This document shows positions 1 through 8,348 of a stretch of 64,000 bases of DNA, piece by piece. The translations under genes and the position numbers were made by a program. How positions within the stretch are numbered: the stretch's first letter is position 1; each line of letters opens with the position of its first letter. Source of the DNA: Allohoeflea poritis (GTDB taxonomy: Bacteria; Pseudomonadota; Alphaproteobacteria; Rhizobiales; Rhizobiaceae); contig NZ_JAPJZH010000002.1 of assembly GCF_027889715.1 (NCBI RefSeq), forward strand, positions 434,001 through 498,000, read 5' to 3'. The notes under the pieces were generated by a model. It was not told where the DNA came from and ran no database searches. It saw nothing but the letters and a program-made list of their open reading frames with translations.

Positions 1-440
1 TAAAGGAAGCGATCGAAAAGGCGCGCGAAGAGGGATTTGAGCGCATCTACGTCGCCTATGCCGATTGCGGCACCGGCGGCATGCTCGACCGGGTCTGCGA
101 GGAAGAAGGTGTCGAACGCATCGCCGGGCCGCACTGCTATTCGTTTTTCGCCGGAAACGATCTGTTCGACGAATGGGATGACGATATCGATGCGTTCTTC
201 CTGACGGATTTTCTGGCCCGCCAGTTCGAGAGCTTCATCATCGAGCCGCTCGGTCTCGACCGGCACCCGGAACTGCGCGACATGTATTTCGGCAACTACC
301 GAAAGCTTGTCTACCTGTCCCAGAAACAGGACCCGGAACTACAGGAAAAAGCCCGGCTCGCGGCGCAACGCCTCGGGCTTGAATATGAGTACCGGTTTAC
401 CGGTTATGGCGACCTGACATCATCGCTCCTGTCCGCCTGA
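1..440 (+). CDS. DUF1638 domain protein, 5'-truncated
   Basis: The reading frame is open from base 3 to the stop at 438-440, so the gene enters from the left edge and only its C-terminal ~145 residues are present. The visible part has the DUF1638 features: a YADCGTGG segment, then the conserved HCY.F..G stretch and an acidic, aromatic C-terminal half. In Hyphomicrobiales this family sits beside corrinoid-dependent trimethylamine/glycine-betaine methyltransferases, which fits the MetF-like, methyltransferase and RACo genes downstream. Its biochemical role is unknown to me; a part in corrinoid handling or methyl transfer is inferred from context only. Confidence 0.8.
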   Translation, partial: KEAIEKAREEGFERIYVAYADCGTGGMLDRVCEEEGVERIAGPHCYSFFAGNDLFDEWDDDIDAFFLTDFLARQFESFIIEPLGLDRHPELRDMYFGNYRKLVYLSQKQDPELQEKARLAAQRLGLEYEYRFTGYGDLTSSLLSA

Positions 441-603
441 GCGTGCGGTTGGCGCGCTAACCTCTTGCCTATCGGCGCAAAAAGTCCCACATGTGGTGCC
501 CGCAATCCGGGAGAGCACTGATTGACGTATTGCCTTGATGATCGGCTGATACGCGTTGGGCAAAGTGAACACAGATTTGTACTGAGGCCGAAGAGAGACT
601 GTA

Positions 604-1248
604 TTGAGCGACACCTCCGCAGATGGTTCTGTTCCCGGCATTTCGGCAGAGCAGCAAAACCAGCCGCAGAGCCTTTCGGACCTGCTGAAGCAGATCTCGG
701 AAACCATGGGGCCGAGCATCACCCTGCGTGAGATCGCGGAGGCCATGGACGAACGCTCCTTCGGCGCCTTCCTGCTGGTTTTCTCGATTCCCAACCTCAT
801 ACCCCTCCCGCCGGGCGCGACGCTGATACTGGGCCTGCCTTTGATCTTTATTTCATGGCAGATCGTGGCCGGCCGCGACAAAATCTGGCTCCCGCAACGC
901 CTTGCCAACTATACGCTCGACAAGAAGACGCTTCAGAAGATCGTCCGGCGCTCAGAGCCGTGGCTGAAATGGATGGAAGCATGGGTGCGCCCGCGCAACT
1001 GGCCGCTGACGAGCCCGATGTCGGAACGGGTTTTCGGCATCTACACCCTGTTCATGTCCATTATCGTCGTTATTCCGATCCCGTTCGGAAACTGGCTGCC
1101 GGCCTTTGCGATTGCGACGATCGGCCTCGCCCATACCGAACATGACGGCAACTGCCTGGCCGTCGGCTCGATTATCGGCCTGGTTGCGGCGCTGATATTC
1201 GCCTTCGTCCTGTTCCTGACGACGGCGCTGTTCAGTTCGGTCGTTTAG
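604..1248 (+). CDS. exoD: ExoD family membrane protein
   Basis: A 214-residue protein with the ExoD-family layout: a short polar N-terminus, a 'SLSDLLKQI' amphipathic segment, then hydrophobic segments at about 53-85, 140-165 and 180-212 (including SIPNLIPLPPGA and IPIPFGNWLPA, two similar Pro-rich halves). ExoD proteins are inner-membrane proteins linked to exopolysaccharide production and alkali tolerance in rhizobia; the molecular function is unresolved. The start is a TTG preceded by a purine-rich gaagagag. The gene lies between DUF1638 and the rest of the corrinoid cluster, to which it has no obvious functional tie. Its TAG stop is also the first three bases of the left inverted repeat of the palindromic element that follows. 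Confidence 0.85.
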   Translation: MSDTSADGSVPGISAEQQNQPQSLSDLLKQISETMGPSITLREIAEAMDERSFGAFLLVFSIPNLIPLPPGATLILGLPLIFISWQIVAGRDKIWLPQRLANYTLDKKTLQKIVRRSEPWLKWMEAWVRPRNWPLTSPMSERVFGIYTLFMSIIVVIPIPFGNWLPAFAIATIGLAHTEHDGNCLAVGSIIGLVAALIFAFVLFLTTALFSSVV

Positions 1249-1547
1249 AGCAATTCTGAGCTAGATTGGATCATTTGACCGTGGCGATTTTGGTCACTGG
1301 CCAGGCGGATTGCGCGCCGTGGTGCCAACCCACCACAAGCGCGAGCCAACGACGCCAGGGGCCAAAATCGCCCGGCCCATTCATCTTTGAGTTTCAATAC
1401 AATAATCCTTTCGAGGGTGGCGAAAATCGGCCCATCGGCGTTGTTGCGCCGCTTGCCCGATGCACCACATCGCGCTGCGCGACGCGCCTTGCCGAGTGAA
1501 CCGATTTTCCTCCATCAAATGTTCCAATCTAGCTCAGAATTGCTCTA
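1246..1547. repeat. MITE-like palindromic element with 33-bp terminal inverted repeats
   Basis: Bases 1246-1278 and 1515-1547 are reverse complements over 33 bp with one mismatch (inner part attggAtcattt versus attggTtcattt-type difference). The similarity continues imperfectly inward: GGTCACTGGCCAGGCG after the left repeat resembles the reverse complement GGTTCACTCGGCAAGGCG before the right one, so the whole ~302 bp is a degenerate long palindrome. The interior has no credible coding frame. The left end starts exactly on the exoD stop codon. It accounts for most of the 464-bp gap between exoD and the next gene; the remaining 1548-1712 holds the leader of the downstream operon. It looks like a non-autonomous transposable element or a rhizobial intergenic palindrome. 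Confidence 0.8.
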
Positions 1548-1712
1548 GTCGAACACCGCCGTTTACCAATGGTATCCGCAAGGCTTTCTTCCCGGTTTGC
1601 CGGGCCTTATATTATGTTGCGGTGCACGCGTCGTTTTTAAGCGCATTGCACGTCGTCGCGCAGCAAGCCAGTCCGGCGGTTTTTACATATTTACGCGCCA
1701 AGGAGACCACTC

Positions 1713-2051
1713 ATGGCTGATCTGATTACCGTTTTCTGGCGGGATATTCCGGCACAGGTTATTGTCAAGAAAGGCCGCAAGAGTGCCAAACGCGAATTGT
1801 CGCTGCGCTTTACCGAAGCCATCGACATGTGTGCCATGCGTTCCGGCGCTCATGAAACCGATGAGTACCTCGCCGAATGGAGGCGCGGCACCCCGGAACC
1901 GGTTTCCGACGATCTGGAGGCGGAGGCCGACAAGGCCGCCGCCCGTCTGGAAGAGGAATTCACCAAGGAACGCCTGATTGAACTGGTCAAATCAGGAGGG
2001 AGAGCCGGCAACAATGACGACAGTGGTGGAAATGAAGCCGCAACGGCCTGA
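1713..2051 (+). CDS. Virulence-factor (PF13769-type) small protein of corrinoid cluster
   Basis: A 112-residue soluble protein starting at ATG 1713 with a good aaggag site. The N-terminal ITVFWRDIPAQVI and AKRELSLRF..AID stretches are characteristic of the family annotated 'virulence factor', which in Alphaproteobacteria is consistently found with MetF-like and methyltetrahydrofolate:corrinoid methyltransferase genes. The C-terminus is acidic and helical and ends in a Gly/Asn-rich tail. The last 38 bases overlap the start of the MetF-like gene, so the two are probably translationally coupled. The family name is historical; no virulence role is implied. The exact role in methyl transfer is unknown. 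Confidence 0.8.
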   Translation: MADLITVFWRDIPAQVIVKKGRKSAKRELSLRFTEAIDMCAMRSGAHETDEYLAEWRRGTPEPVSDDLEAEADKAAARLEEEFTKERLIELVKSGGRAGNNDDSGGNEAATA

Positions 2052-2919
2052 AAAGATCGCGGCCTCGATTGAAGTCGCCCCGCGCCAGGCGGTCGAATCG
2101 GCCGACCTGCCAGACCTTTTTCCCAAAGGCACGCATGTCTATGTCACCGATATAGGCACCGACACCACCGATACGCTGGTGAGTGCCGTGCGCCGCCTGC
2201 GTGACCTCGGTTTCGAGCCGGTGCCGCACTTTGCTTCGCGGCGGCTTTCCACCCGCAGTGCGTTTGAAGAGCGGATCAGGCGCATGAGCGAGGAAGCCGG
2301 CGTCAGCAATGTGCTCGTCATCGGCGGCGGCCTCGAAAAACAGGCCGGCGATTTTTCCTCCACCATGGAAGTCCTGGAAACCGGCTATTTCGACAAATAC
2401 GGAGTCAAGGCCATCGGTGTGGCGGGCCACCCGGAAGGCAGCCCGGATTTCTCCGAAGAGGTCGCCGTCCAGGCATTGCGGCTGAAGAAGTCCTTCGCGG
2501 AACGCAGCGACGCCAAGCTGCGCATTGTCACCCAGTTCGGTTTCGATGCCCGCAAATTCATTGGCTGGGCCGACGGGCTGAAGGAACACGGCATCGACCT
2601 GCCGGTTCATCTCGGCGTTGCCGGTCCGGCAAAGATCACCACGCTGATCAAATTCGCGGCCATGTGCGGCGTCGGCAATTCCATCTCGTTTTTGAAGAAG
2701 AACGCCCTGTCCCTGACAACCCTGGCCACATCCCATTCGCCGGAAACGGTCGTCGGACCGATCGAGCAGCATGCTCTGAACAGTGCCGACACGCCAATCC
2801 GGCAGATTCACGTATTCGCATTCGGCGGGCTGAAAAAAACGTCCGAGTGGCTTGAAGAACGCGGCTCATGGGATATAAAGACATCTTTATATCCTTCTAC
2901 GACCGCAGCACAGAATTGA
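2014..2919 (+). CDS. Methylenetetrahydrofolate reductase-like protein (MetF family)
   Basis: A 301-residue MetF-type TIM-barrel flavoprotein. Visible family features are VPHFASRRL near residue 70, the GVAGHPEGSPD segment near 140, TQFGFDA near 180 and HLGVAGPAKI near 210. The family catalyses interconversion of methylene- and methyl-tetrahydrofolate, so here it would oxidise the methyl-THF produced by corrinoid-dependent demethylation. A TTG at 1978 lies in frame but the ATG at 2014 is preferred: it follows an AGGAGGGAGAG stretch (1994-2004). It overlaps the upstream gene by 38 bp and lies 10 bp before the methyltransferase gene, consistent with one operon. Confidence 0.85.
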   Translation: MTTVVEMKPQRPEKIAASIEVAPRQAVESADLPDLFPKGTHVYVTDIGTDTTDTLVSAVRRLRDLGFEPVPHFASRRLSTRSAFEERIRRMSEEAGVSNVLVIGGGLEKQAGDFSSTMEVLETGYFDKYGVKAIGVAGHPEGSPDFSEEVAVQALRLKKSFAERSDAKLRIVTQFGFDARKFIGWADGLKEHGIDLPVHLGVAGPAKITTLIKFAAMCGVGNSISFLKKNALSLTTLATSHSPETVVGPIEQHALNSADTPIRQIHVFAFGGLKKTSEWLEERGSWDIKTSLYPSTTAAQN

Positions 2920-2929
2920 GGACTGCCTA

Positions 2930-3880
2930 ATGGCCCGCACAATCGTTGCTTCAGCAACCAAGGAAATCGTCATCGGTTTCGACCAGCCCTTCTGCGTGAT
3001 CGGCGAGCGCATCAACCCGACGGGGCGCAAGAGGCTGGCCGCCGAGATGCAGGAAGGCAATTTCGAGACGGTCAAGTCCGACGCCCTGGCCCAGGTTGCC
3101 GCAGGCGCCACCATGCTTGACGTCAATGCCGGCGTCACGGCCGTCGATCCCAACGCCACCGAGCCGGCGCTGCTGGTCAAGACCCTCGAAATCGTCCAGG
3201 GCCTGGTCGACGTGCCGCTCTCGATCGATTCTTCCGTCACCGGCGCCATCGAGGCCGGCCTGGAAGTTGCCAAGGGCCGTCCGCTGGTCAATTCCGTGAC
3301 CGGCGAAGCCGAAAAGCTCGAAGCCATCCTGCCGCTGATCAAGAAATACGATGTTCCGGTCGTCGCGATCTCCAATGACGAGACCGGCATCTCGGAAGAC
3401 CCTGATGTGCGTTTCGCCGTCGCCAAGAAGATCGTCGAACACGCCGCCGATTATGGCATCAAGGCCGAAGACATTGTTGTCGATCCGCTGGTCATGCCCA
3501 TCGGCGCCATGGGAACTGCCGGGCAGCAGGTGTTCAAGCTGGTGCGTCGCCTGCGCGATGAACTCGGCGTCAACACCACATGCGGCCTGTCCAACATCTC
3601 CTTCGGCCTGCCGCACCGTCACGCCATCAATGCCGCCTTCATCCCCATGGTGATTGCATCGGGCATGACGTCGGCAATCATGAATCCCTGCCGTCCGCAG
3701 GAGATGGAGATGGTTCACGGCGCCAATGTGCTGAATTCCACCGACCCGAACTGCCAGAACTGGATCATGACCTATCGCGATCATGCACCGGCCAATGGCG
3801 CAGCGCCGGTCGCCGATGGAGCCGTTGCCGCGGCAGCTTCCGGTGGACGCCGGCGGGGCGGACGCCGCGCCCGCGCCTAG
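2930..3880 (+). CDS. Methyltetrahydrofolate:corrinoid methyltransferase (DHPS-fold)
   Basis: A 316-residue pterin-binding TIM barrel. GERINPTGRK near residue 25, MLDVNAGV near 63, LSIDSS near 97 and NSVTGE near 122 match the dihydropteroate-synthase-like MeTr/MtgA family. These enzymes move a methyl group between methyl-cob(III)amide on a corrinoid protein and tetrahydrofolate; the matching corrinoid protein and substrate methyltransferase should lie left of the window. The catalytic domain ends near residue 285 and is followed by an Ala-rich linker and a basic tail of Gly/Arg (GGRRRGGRRARA), very like the tail on the next gene product. Confidence 0.88.
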   Translation: MARTIVASATKEIVIGFDQPFCVIGERINPTGRKRLAAEMQEGNFETVKSDALAQVAAGATMLDVNAGVTAVDPNATEPALLVKTLEIVQGLVDVPLSIDSSVTGAIEAGLEVAKGRPLVNSVTGEAEKLEAILPLIKKYDVPVVAISNDETGISEDPDVRFAVAKKIVEHAADYGIKAEDIVVDPLVMPIGAMGTAGQQVFKLVRRLRDELGVNTTCGLSNISFGLPHRHAINAAFIPMVIASGMTSAIMNPCRPQEMEMVHGANVLNSTDPNCQNWIMTYRDHAPANGAAPVADGAVAAAASGGRRRGGRRARA

Positions 3881-3970
3881 GTTCGGGCTGCCATCTCCGG
3901 GCTTGCCCCGGCGGGCGTCCTGCCGCAACGTTTGAAGCGTTGATTCGCGCAGACCGGAAAGGACAGTTTC

Positions 3971-6022
3971 ATGGACCAGAAGGCGAGCGAAAAAGACCCG
4001 CTGGTCCTGTTCATGCCCTCCGGTCGCCGCGGCCGTTTCGAAAAAGGCACCAATATCCTGGAGGCCGCGCGGCAGCTCGGCGTTTATGTCGAGAGCGTCT
4101 GCGGCGGGCGCGGCATCTGCGGCCGTTGCCAGATCGAGATCCAGGAAGGCAGCTTCGCCAAGCATGGCATCACATCGGCCAACGAGCACGTTTCCGCCTT
4201 CGGGGCCAAGGAGAAACGCTACGCTGAAAAACGCGAGTTGAAGGATGGGCGACGTCTGTCCTGCTCGGCGACGATCGAGGGCGACCTCGTCGTCGATGTG
4301 CCGCAGGATGTCCAGGTCAATGCCCAGATCGTCCGCAAGGCCGCCGACACGAGACTCATCGAGCGCAATCCCGCCATCCAGATGTGTTATGTCGAGGTCG
4401 ACGAACCCGACATGCACAAGCCGCTCGGCGATCTCGACCGGTTGAAACTGGCGCTGGAGCGCGATTGGGGTTTTTCCGACATTATCGTCGACCAGCATCT
4501 GCTGCCCCGCGTCCAGAAGATCCTGCGCGAGGGCGAATGGGCGGTTACAGCTGCCATTCACCAGGATATGGAAACGGCCCGCCCTGCCCTGATCGCGCTC
4601 TATCCGGGCCTCAAGAACGAGGCTTACGGGATCGCCTGCGATATCGGCTCGACCACGATTGCCATGCATCTTTCATCGCTGTTGTCCGGTCTGACGATCG
4701 CCTCGGCAGGCGTGTCCAACCCGCAGATCCGTTTCGGCGAAGACCTGATGAGCCGGGTTTCCTACGTGATGATGCATCCCGACGGTCAGGAGGCGATGAC
4801 CAATGCGGTCCACAATGCGTTGAACGGGCTGATCGAGGAGGTGTGCGCCGAATCCGGTGTTGATCCCACCGACATTCTCGACGCCGTCTTCGTCGGCAAT
4901 CCCATCATGCATCACCTTTTCCTCGGCATCGATCCGACCGAGCTCGGCGGTGCGCCCTTCGCGCTCGCCGTATCCGGCGCCGTCCATAGCTGGGCGTCGG
5001 ACCTCAATCTCGCCTTGAACCACGGAACGCGTGTCTACATGCTGCCGTGCATCGCCGGCCATGTCGGCGCAGATGCCGCGGCCGCGACCTTGTGCGAGGG
5101 CCCGCACCGGCAGGACGAAATCATGCTGCTGGTCGATGTCGGCACGAATGCGGAAATCGTGCTCGGCAACCGGGAGCGCGTCGTCGCCGCTTCCTCACCC
5201 ACCGGCCCGGCCTTCGAGGGCGCGGAAATTTCCTGCGGCCAGCGCGCGGCGAGCGGTGCCATCGAACGGGTGCGCATCGATCCGCAGACCCTTGAGCCGC
5301 GCATGCGCGTCATCGGCGTCGATGCCTGGTCGGACGAACCCGGCTTTGCGGCACAGGCCGAGAAAACAGGCGTCACGGGTGTTTGCGGTTCCGGCATCAT
5401 CGAGGTCATCGCCGAGATGTTCCTGGCGGGCATCATTTCCGAGGACGGTGTTATCGACGGATCGCTTGCCGACCGCTCCGGGCGCATCATCAAAGACGGA
5501 CGCACCTTCTCCTACGTCCTGTGGGACGGTGATACCCGGCTGACCATCACGCAGAACGACGTGCGTGCCATCCAGCTTGCCAAGGCGGCTCTCTATGCCG
5601 GCATCAAGCTGCTCATGGACAAGCAGGACATCGCCCATGTCGACCGGATCGGCCTTGCCGGCGCATTCGGCTCCTTCATCGATCCGAAATACGCCATGGT
5701 CCTGGGGCTCGTGCCGGATTGTGACCTCGACAAGGTCAAATCCGTCGGCAACGCCGCCGGAACCGGCGCGCGTATGGCGCTGCTCAATCGCGGCTATCGC
5801 CGTGAGATCGAAGAGACAGTGACGGCGATCGAGAAGATCGAAACGGCACTGGAACCGAAGTTCCAGGAGCATTTCGTCAACGCCATGGCCCTGCCCAACA
5901 AGGTCGACGCCTTTCCGGAACTTGCCAGGGCCGTCAAGCTGCCGGCCAAAGCCGAACCCGCTGCGGCCGATGCGGCCGCCGGCGGACGCCGCCGCCGCGA
6001 AGGCCGCAGAAGAAGAACTTAA
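3971..6022 (+). CDS. RACo-like corrinoid protein activator (2Fe-2S + ASKHA/DUF4445)
   Basis: A 683-residue protein. The N-terminus is a plant-type [2Fe-2S] ferredoxin domain with Cys44, Cys50, Cys53 and Cys98 (ESVCGGRGICGRCQIE, then RRLSC). The rest is an ASKHA-fold domain with DIGSTT near residue 224 and DVGTNAEI near 390, and a later GLAGAFGSFIDP. This is the architecture of the reductive activator of corrinoid proteins, which uses ATP to return inactive Co(II) to Co(I). It closes the cluster and follows the methyltransferase by 90 bp. The protein ends in an Ala-rich linker and a basic tail (GGRRRREGRRRRT). It supports operation of the pathway rather than acting on the substrate itself. Confidence 0.88.
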   Translation: MDQKASEKDPLVLFMPSGRRGRFEKGTNILEAARQLGVYVESVCGGRGICGRCQIEIQEGSFAKHGITSANEHVSAFGAKEKRYAEKRELKDGRRLSCSATIEGDLVVDVPQDVQVNAQIVRKAADTRLIERNPAIQMCYVEVDEPDMHKPLGDLDRLKLALERDWGFSDIIVDQHLLPRVQKILREGEWAVTAAIHQDMETARPALIALYPGLKNEAYGIACDIGSTTIAMHLSSLLSGLTIASAGVSNPQIRFGEDLMSRVSYVMMHPDGQEAMTNAVHNALNGLIEEVCAESGVDPTDILDAVFVGNPIMHHLFLGIDPTELGGAPFALAVSGAVHSWASDLNLALNHGTRVYMLPCIAGHVGADAAAATLCEGPHRQDEIMLLVDVGTNAEIVLGNRERVVAASSPTGPAFEGAEISCGQRAASGAIERVRIDPQTLEPRMRVIGVDAWSDEPGFAAQAEKTGVTGVCGSGIIEVIAEMFLAGIISEDGVIDGSLADRSGRIIKDGRTFSYVLWDGDTRLTITQNDVRAIQLAKAALYAGIKLLMDKQDIAHVDRIGLAGAFGSFIDPKYAMVLGLVPDCDLDKVKSVGNAAGTGARMALLNRGYRREIEETVTAIEKIETALEPKFQEHFVNAMALPNKVDAFPELARAVKLPAKAEPAAADAAAGGRRRREGRRRRT

Positions 6023-6069
6023 ACTAGGCAGTTAGTTTTGAGTTTGAAATCTACAATTCAAGCTTGGTC

Positions 6070-6714
6070 TCAGTTACCTTGAAATTCAGCGGGTTTACCT
6101 CTGTCAAGCCATTCTATCATTTCGTCCAGCCGTTCCCGTGTGGGTAAATTGAAGGCCTGTTGATTGGAGTGTCCTTCAGAGATTTTCTTCTCCGTCATCC
6201 AGCCCAAAAAGGTTGTATATTCGGCTTCTAGTTTCGCAGGGCCTGGCGCTGCCACATTTGCTTCAACGCGGAAGAAATCCCTGACCCTGCTTATAACAAT
6301 TTCATGATTGTCTCGGTGGAATTCCACATCTTGACCAGCTGTGTCTGACAAGGCTCGTTTCAGGTCATACGGATTCTTCTCAAACACAAGAAACTTCTTC
6401 TCACCAAACGGCTCCACTCCGCTCCGGCGCAACCCAACGTCCATGCCGAATTCAAACGGCATATTCATTCTTAGAAATTCACCTTCTTTTTGGGCTTGAC
6501 TGCGAGATAGATCGTGGATGGAGTATTTTGAACTTCGGATCATGTCAAAAATCTTATCAAGGCGGTTTTCACCGGCCTCTAAACGTTCATTCGCCAATCT
6601 CGGCATAAAGCCCAAATAAGCCACACAAAATAATGCAGCCTCCAGTAAGGGCGCAAAGGCATCATCAAAAGGGCAGTTTATGAATACCGACTTCTCAAAG
6701 TCATCTGCTGTCAA
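6070..6714 (-). CDS. TIR/nucleoside-deoxyribosyltransferase-like protein
   Basis: A 214-residue protein starting at a TTG just after the DUF2188 stop, with aagggg overlapping that stop as ribosome site. The sequence KSVFINCPFDDAF at the start, RLDKIFDMI..SKYSIHDLSR near 50-70 and NMPFEFGMDVG near 83-93 define a widespread unnamed family. A beta-strand followed by a polar loop, a conserved Asp/Ser, and Glu in FEFG resemble the flavodoxin-like fold of TIR domains and nucleoside deoxyribosyltransferases; that link is my inference from motif order. Base composition is lower in GC than the flanking genes. Nucleotide hydrolysis in a defence setting is possible but unproven. Confidence 0.55.
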   Translation of the reverse strand: MTADDFEKSVFINCPFDDAFAPLLEAALFCVAYLGFMPRLANERLEAGENRLDKIFDMIRSSKYSIHDLSRSQAQKEGEFLRMNMPFEFGMDVGLRRSGVEPFGEKKFLVFEKNPYDLKRALSDTAGQDVEFHRDNHEIVISRVRDFFRVEANVAAPGPAKLEAEYTTFLGWMTEKKISEGHSNQQAFNLPTRERLDEMIEWLDRGKPAEFQGN

Positions 6715-6717
6715 TCG

Positions 6718-6942
6718 CTACCCCTTAGGAGGGTGAGGGTCTCTTCCGTAGGAATCGCGTGCACGAATTCTTCCATCACGACCGTGGATATACAACTCTG
6801 TGCCCTGATTACGCGCCTTTTTGCGAGCGTCATCAATGGCCTCTTGCTGAGTATTATATGTGCGGCTTGCGCGTTGCGAACCCGCACTTCGTACACTCCA
6901 TTTCCCTCCGTTGGGTACAACGTGCTGACCCCTCTTTGACAT
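6718..6942 (-). CDS. DUF2188 domain protein
   Basis: A 74-residue protein matching DUF2188: QHVVPNGGKWSVRSAGSQRA at the start, an NTQQEAIDDARKKARNQG helix, then LYIHGRDGRIR and a DSYGRDPHPPKG end. An ATG 21 bases upstream is in frame, but the start at 6942 is preceded by a strong GGAGG (complement of 6949-6953) at the right distance, which decides it. The stop lies three bases before the start of the TIR-like gene, so both are transcribed as a pair. The function of DUF2188 is unknown. Confidence 0.85.
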   Translation of the reverse strand: MSKRGQHVVPNGGKWSVRSAGSQRASRTYNTQQEAIDDARKKARNQGTELYIHGRDGRIRARDSYGRDPHPPKG

Positions 6943-7025
6943 CAAGTGCCTCCGTGTATCCATGACGTAACCAAATATATAGCACCTCTGAAATGCTCTC
7001 GCTATGGCGTAAATAGCAAGTTGCT

Positions 7026-7931
7026 TCAGCCATTAAACTCCCCGGTTTCCGTCAGCATCGCAAAAGTCGCCCGGATATGATCGGCGGCGGCGCAGACCGG
7101 CGGTTCAACATCGGACCGGACAATCATGCCGATCGAGTAGGTGCCGATGGGCGGCAATCCGTCTTCCTCGCCCAGCACGACCAGATCGTCACCGACAAAG
7201 GATTCAGGAAGCGGCGCCACTGCGAGATCCGACAGGATGGCCGCTCTCTGACCGGCCGTGTGGGCGCTCATATAGGCGATGCGGTACGAGATACCGCGTT
7301 CGTTCAGGCCCTCGACAGCACCGGCGCGCCAGGCGCAGCCCTCCTCCCACATGGATACCGGTATCGGAGAACAGAGATGGGCGCAGCCGCCCTTGGCGCC
7401 GGCCCAGACCAGGCGTTCCGTCAGCAGAACCTCTCCACCCTCGGGCACGGAGCCGCTCTGGCAGGTCAGCAGCGTGATGTCCAGCCGGCGCTCCTCGACA
7501 CGCTTGATCAGGTTGGAACTCATGTCGATCACCACATCGACGGCGATGGACGGATGCGTCTTGGCGAAACGCTTGAGCACGGTCGGCAAAAGCCGCTCGC
7601 CGACATCGTCGGGTGCGCCGAGCCGTACGACGCCGGAGATATCCGGTGAAACGAATTGCGAGACCGCCTCCCGATTGAGCGACAGCAGGCGCCGCGCATA
7701 GCCGAGAAGCACGACGCCGTCATTGGTCAGCGTCACGGACCGCGCATCGCGTGCGAAGACCGGCCTGCCGAGCATCTCCTCGAGCTTCTTGATCTGCATG
7801 GAAACCGCCGAGGGCGTGCGGAAGACGATAGAACCGGCCGCTGTGAAACTGCCCGTGTCGGCAATGGCGACAAAGGTGCGCAAGATATCGAGTTCAAGCA
7901 GCGGTGCCGGATGATTGATCGGTGCGTTCAT
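7026..7931 (-). CDS. LysR-family transcriptional regulator
   Basis: A 301-residue LysR protein. The N-terminal winged helix-turn-helix runs from about residue 13 to 72 (LDILRTFVAIADTGSFTAAG, then SAVSMQIKKLEEMLG and FARDARSVTLT), followed by a LysR substrate-binding domain to the end. The regulator is divergent from the DUF1127 gene, and an inverted repeat with a T-N11-A core lies five bases before its start, suggesting autoregulation. The inducer and further targets cannot be told from the sequence. Confidence 0.88.
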   Translation of the reverse strand: MNAPINHPAPLLELDILRTFVAIADTGSFTAAGSIVFRTPSAVSMQIKKLEEMLGRPVFARDARSVTLTNDGVVLLGYARRLLSLNREAVSQFVSPDISGVVRLGAPDDVGERLLPTVLKRFAKTHPSIAVDVVIDMSSNLIKRVEERRLDITLLTCQSGSVPEGGEVLLTERLVWAGAKGGCAHLCSPIPVSMWEEGCAWRAGAVEGLNERGISYRIAYMSAHTAGQRAAILSDLAVAPLPESFVGDDLVVLGEEDGLPPIGTYSIGMIVRSDVEPPVCAAADHIRATFAMLTETGEFNG

Positions 7932-7935
7932 GACC

Positions 7936-7958
7936 TTCGTTCAATTTTTTTGAATGAA
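7936..7958. promoter_or_regulatory. Inverted repeat, possible LysR operator
   Basis: Arms TTCGTTCAA (7936-7944) and TTGAATGAA (7950-7958) flank five T residues and match as reverse complements at 8 of 9 positions. The core TCAA-N5-TTGA has the T-N11-A spacing of LysR boxes. It lies immediately upstream of the LysR start codon, where binding would block its expression. Confidence 0.45.
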
Positions 7959-8086
7959 AAGATAATATTTATTCGTTTGATTGAAGCAAATGGAAGCGCC
8001 ATAGTCAAGATCAAGGGTCGCGACCTTCTTTGAATTCACCGGTCTCTTGAAATCCCAAGCACCGGCAATCAGGAAGGAGCCTGAAC

Positions 8087-8341
8087 ATGTTGAACAATGC
8101 ACGAATGGAATTCCGAAACACATCCGGACTCACCGTTGTGCCGGCGAAGCATGCCGTCAGAACGCCACTTGTTTCCCGTCTCGTGGAAGAAATCCGCACG
8201 CGCTGGAAGCGCTACCAGTGTGCCCGGCTGCATAGGCAGACGGAAAAGGAAATCGCCAAGCTCAGCGATCACATGCTGCACGATATCGGCTGGCCGGCGC
8301 GCTATGACAAGCGCGAATCCTGCCGCCGCGTGGGCCTTTGA
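8087..8341 (+). CDS. DUF1127 small basic protein
   Basis: An 84-residue, Arg-rich protein with the C-terminal DUF1127 motif: RHRQTEKEIAKLSDH-type helix followed by MLHDIGWPA. The ATG has a strong aggaaggag site upstream. DUF1127 proteins are common in Alphaproteobacteria; some affect phosphate/carbon metabolism and RNA turnover. The N-terminal 30 residues look unstructured. It is divergent from the LysR gene and monocistronic, with a GC-rich hairpin directly after its stop. Confidence 0.85.
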   Translation: MLNNARMEFRNTSGLTVVPAKHAVRTPLVSRLVEEIRTRWKRYQCARLHRQTEKEIAKLSDHMLHDIGWPARYDKRESCRRVGL

Positions 8342-8348
8342 CAACAGC

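Noticed and set aside
1266-1720. Short frames inside and after the palindromic element
   Set aside because: They lie in a degenerate palindrome, have no ribosome site or family features, and are better explained by the repeat.
2951-4669. Long minus-strand frame of 572 codons opposite the methyltransferase and RACo genes
   Set aside because: It lies wholly antisense to strongly supported genes in a GC-rich genome, has no family motif, and its composition is that of a codon-position shadow.
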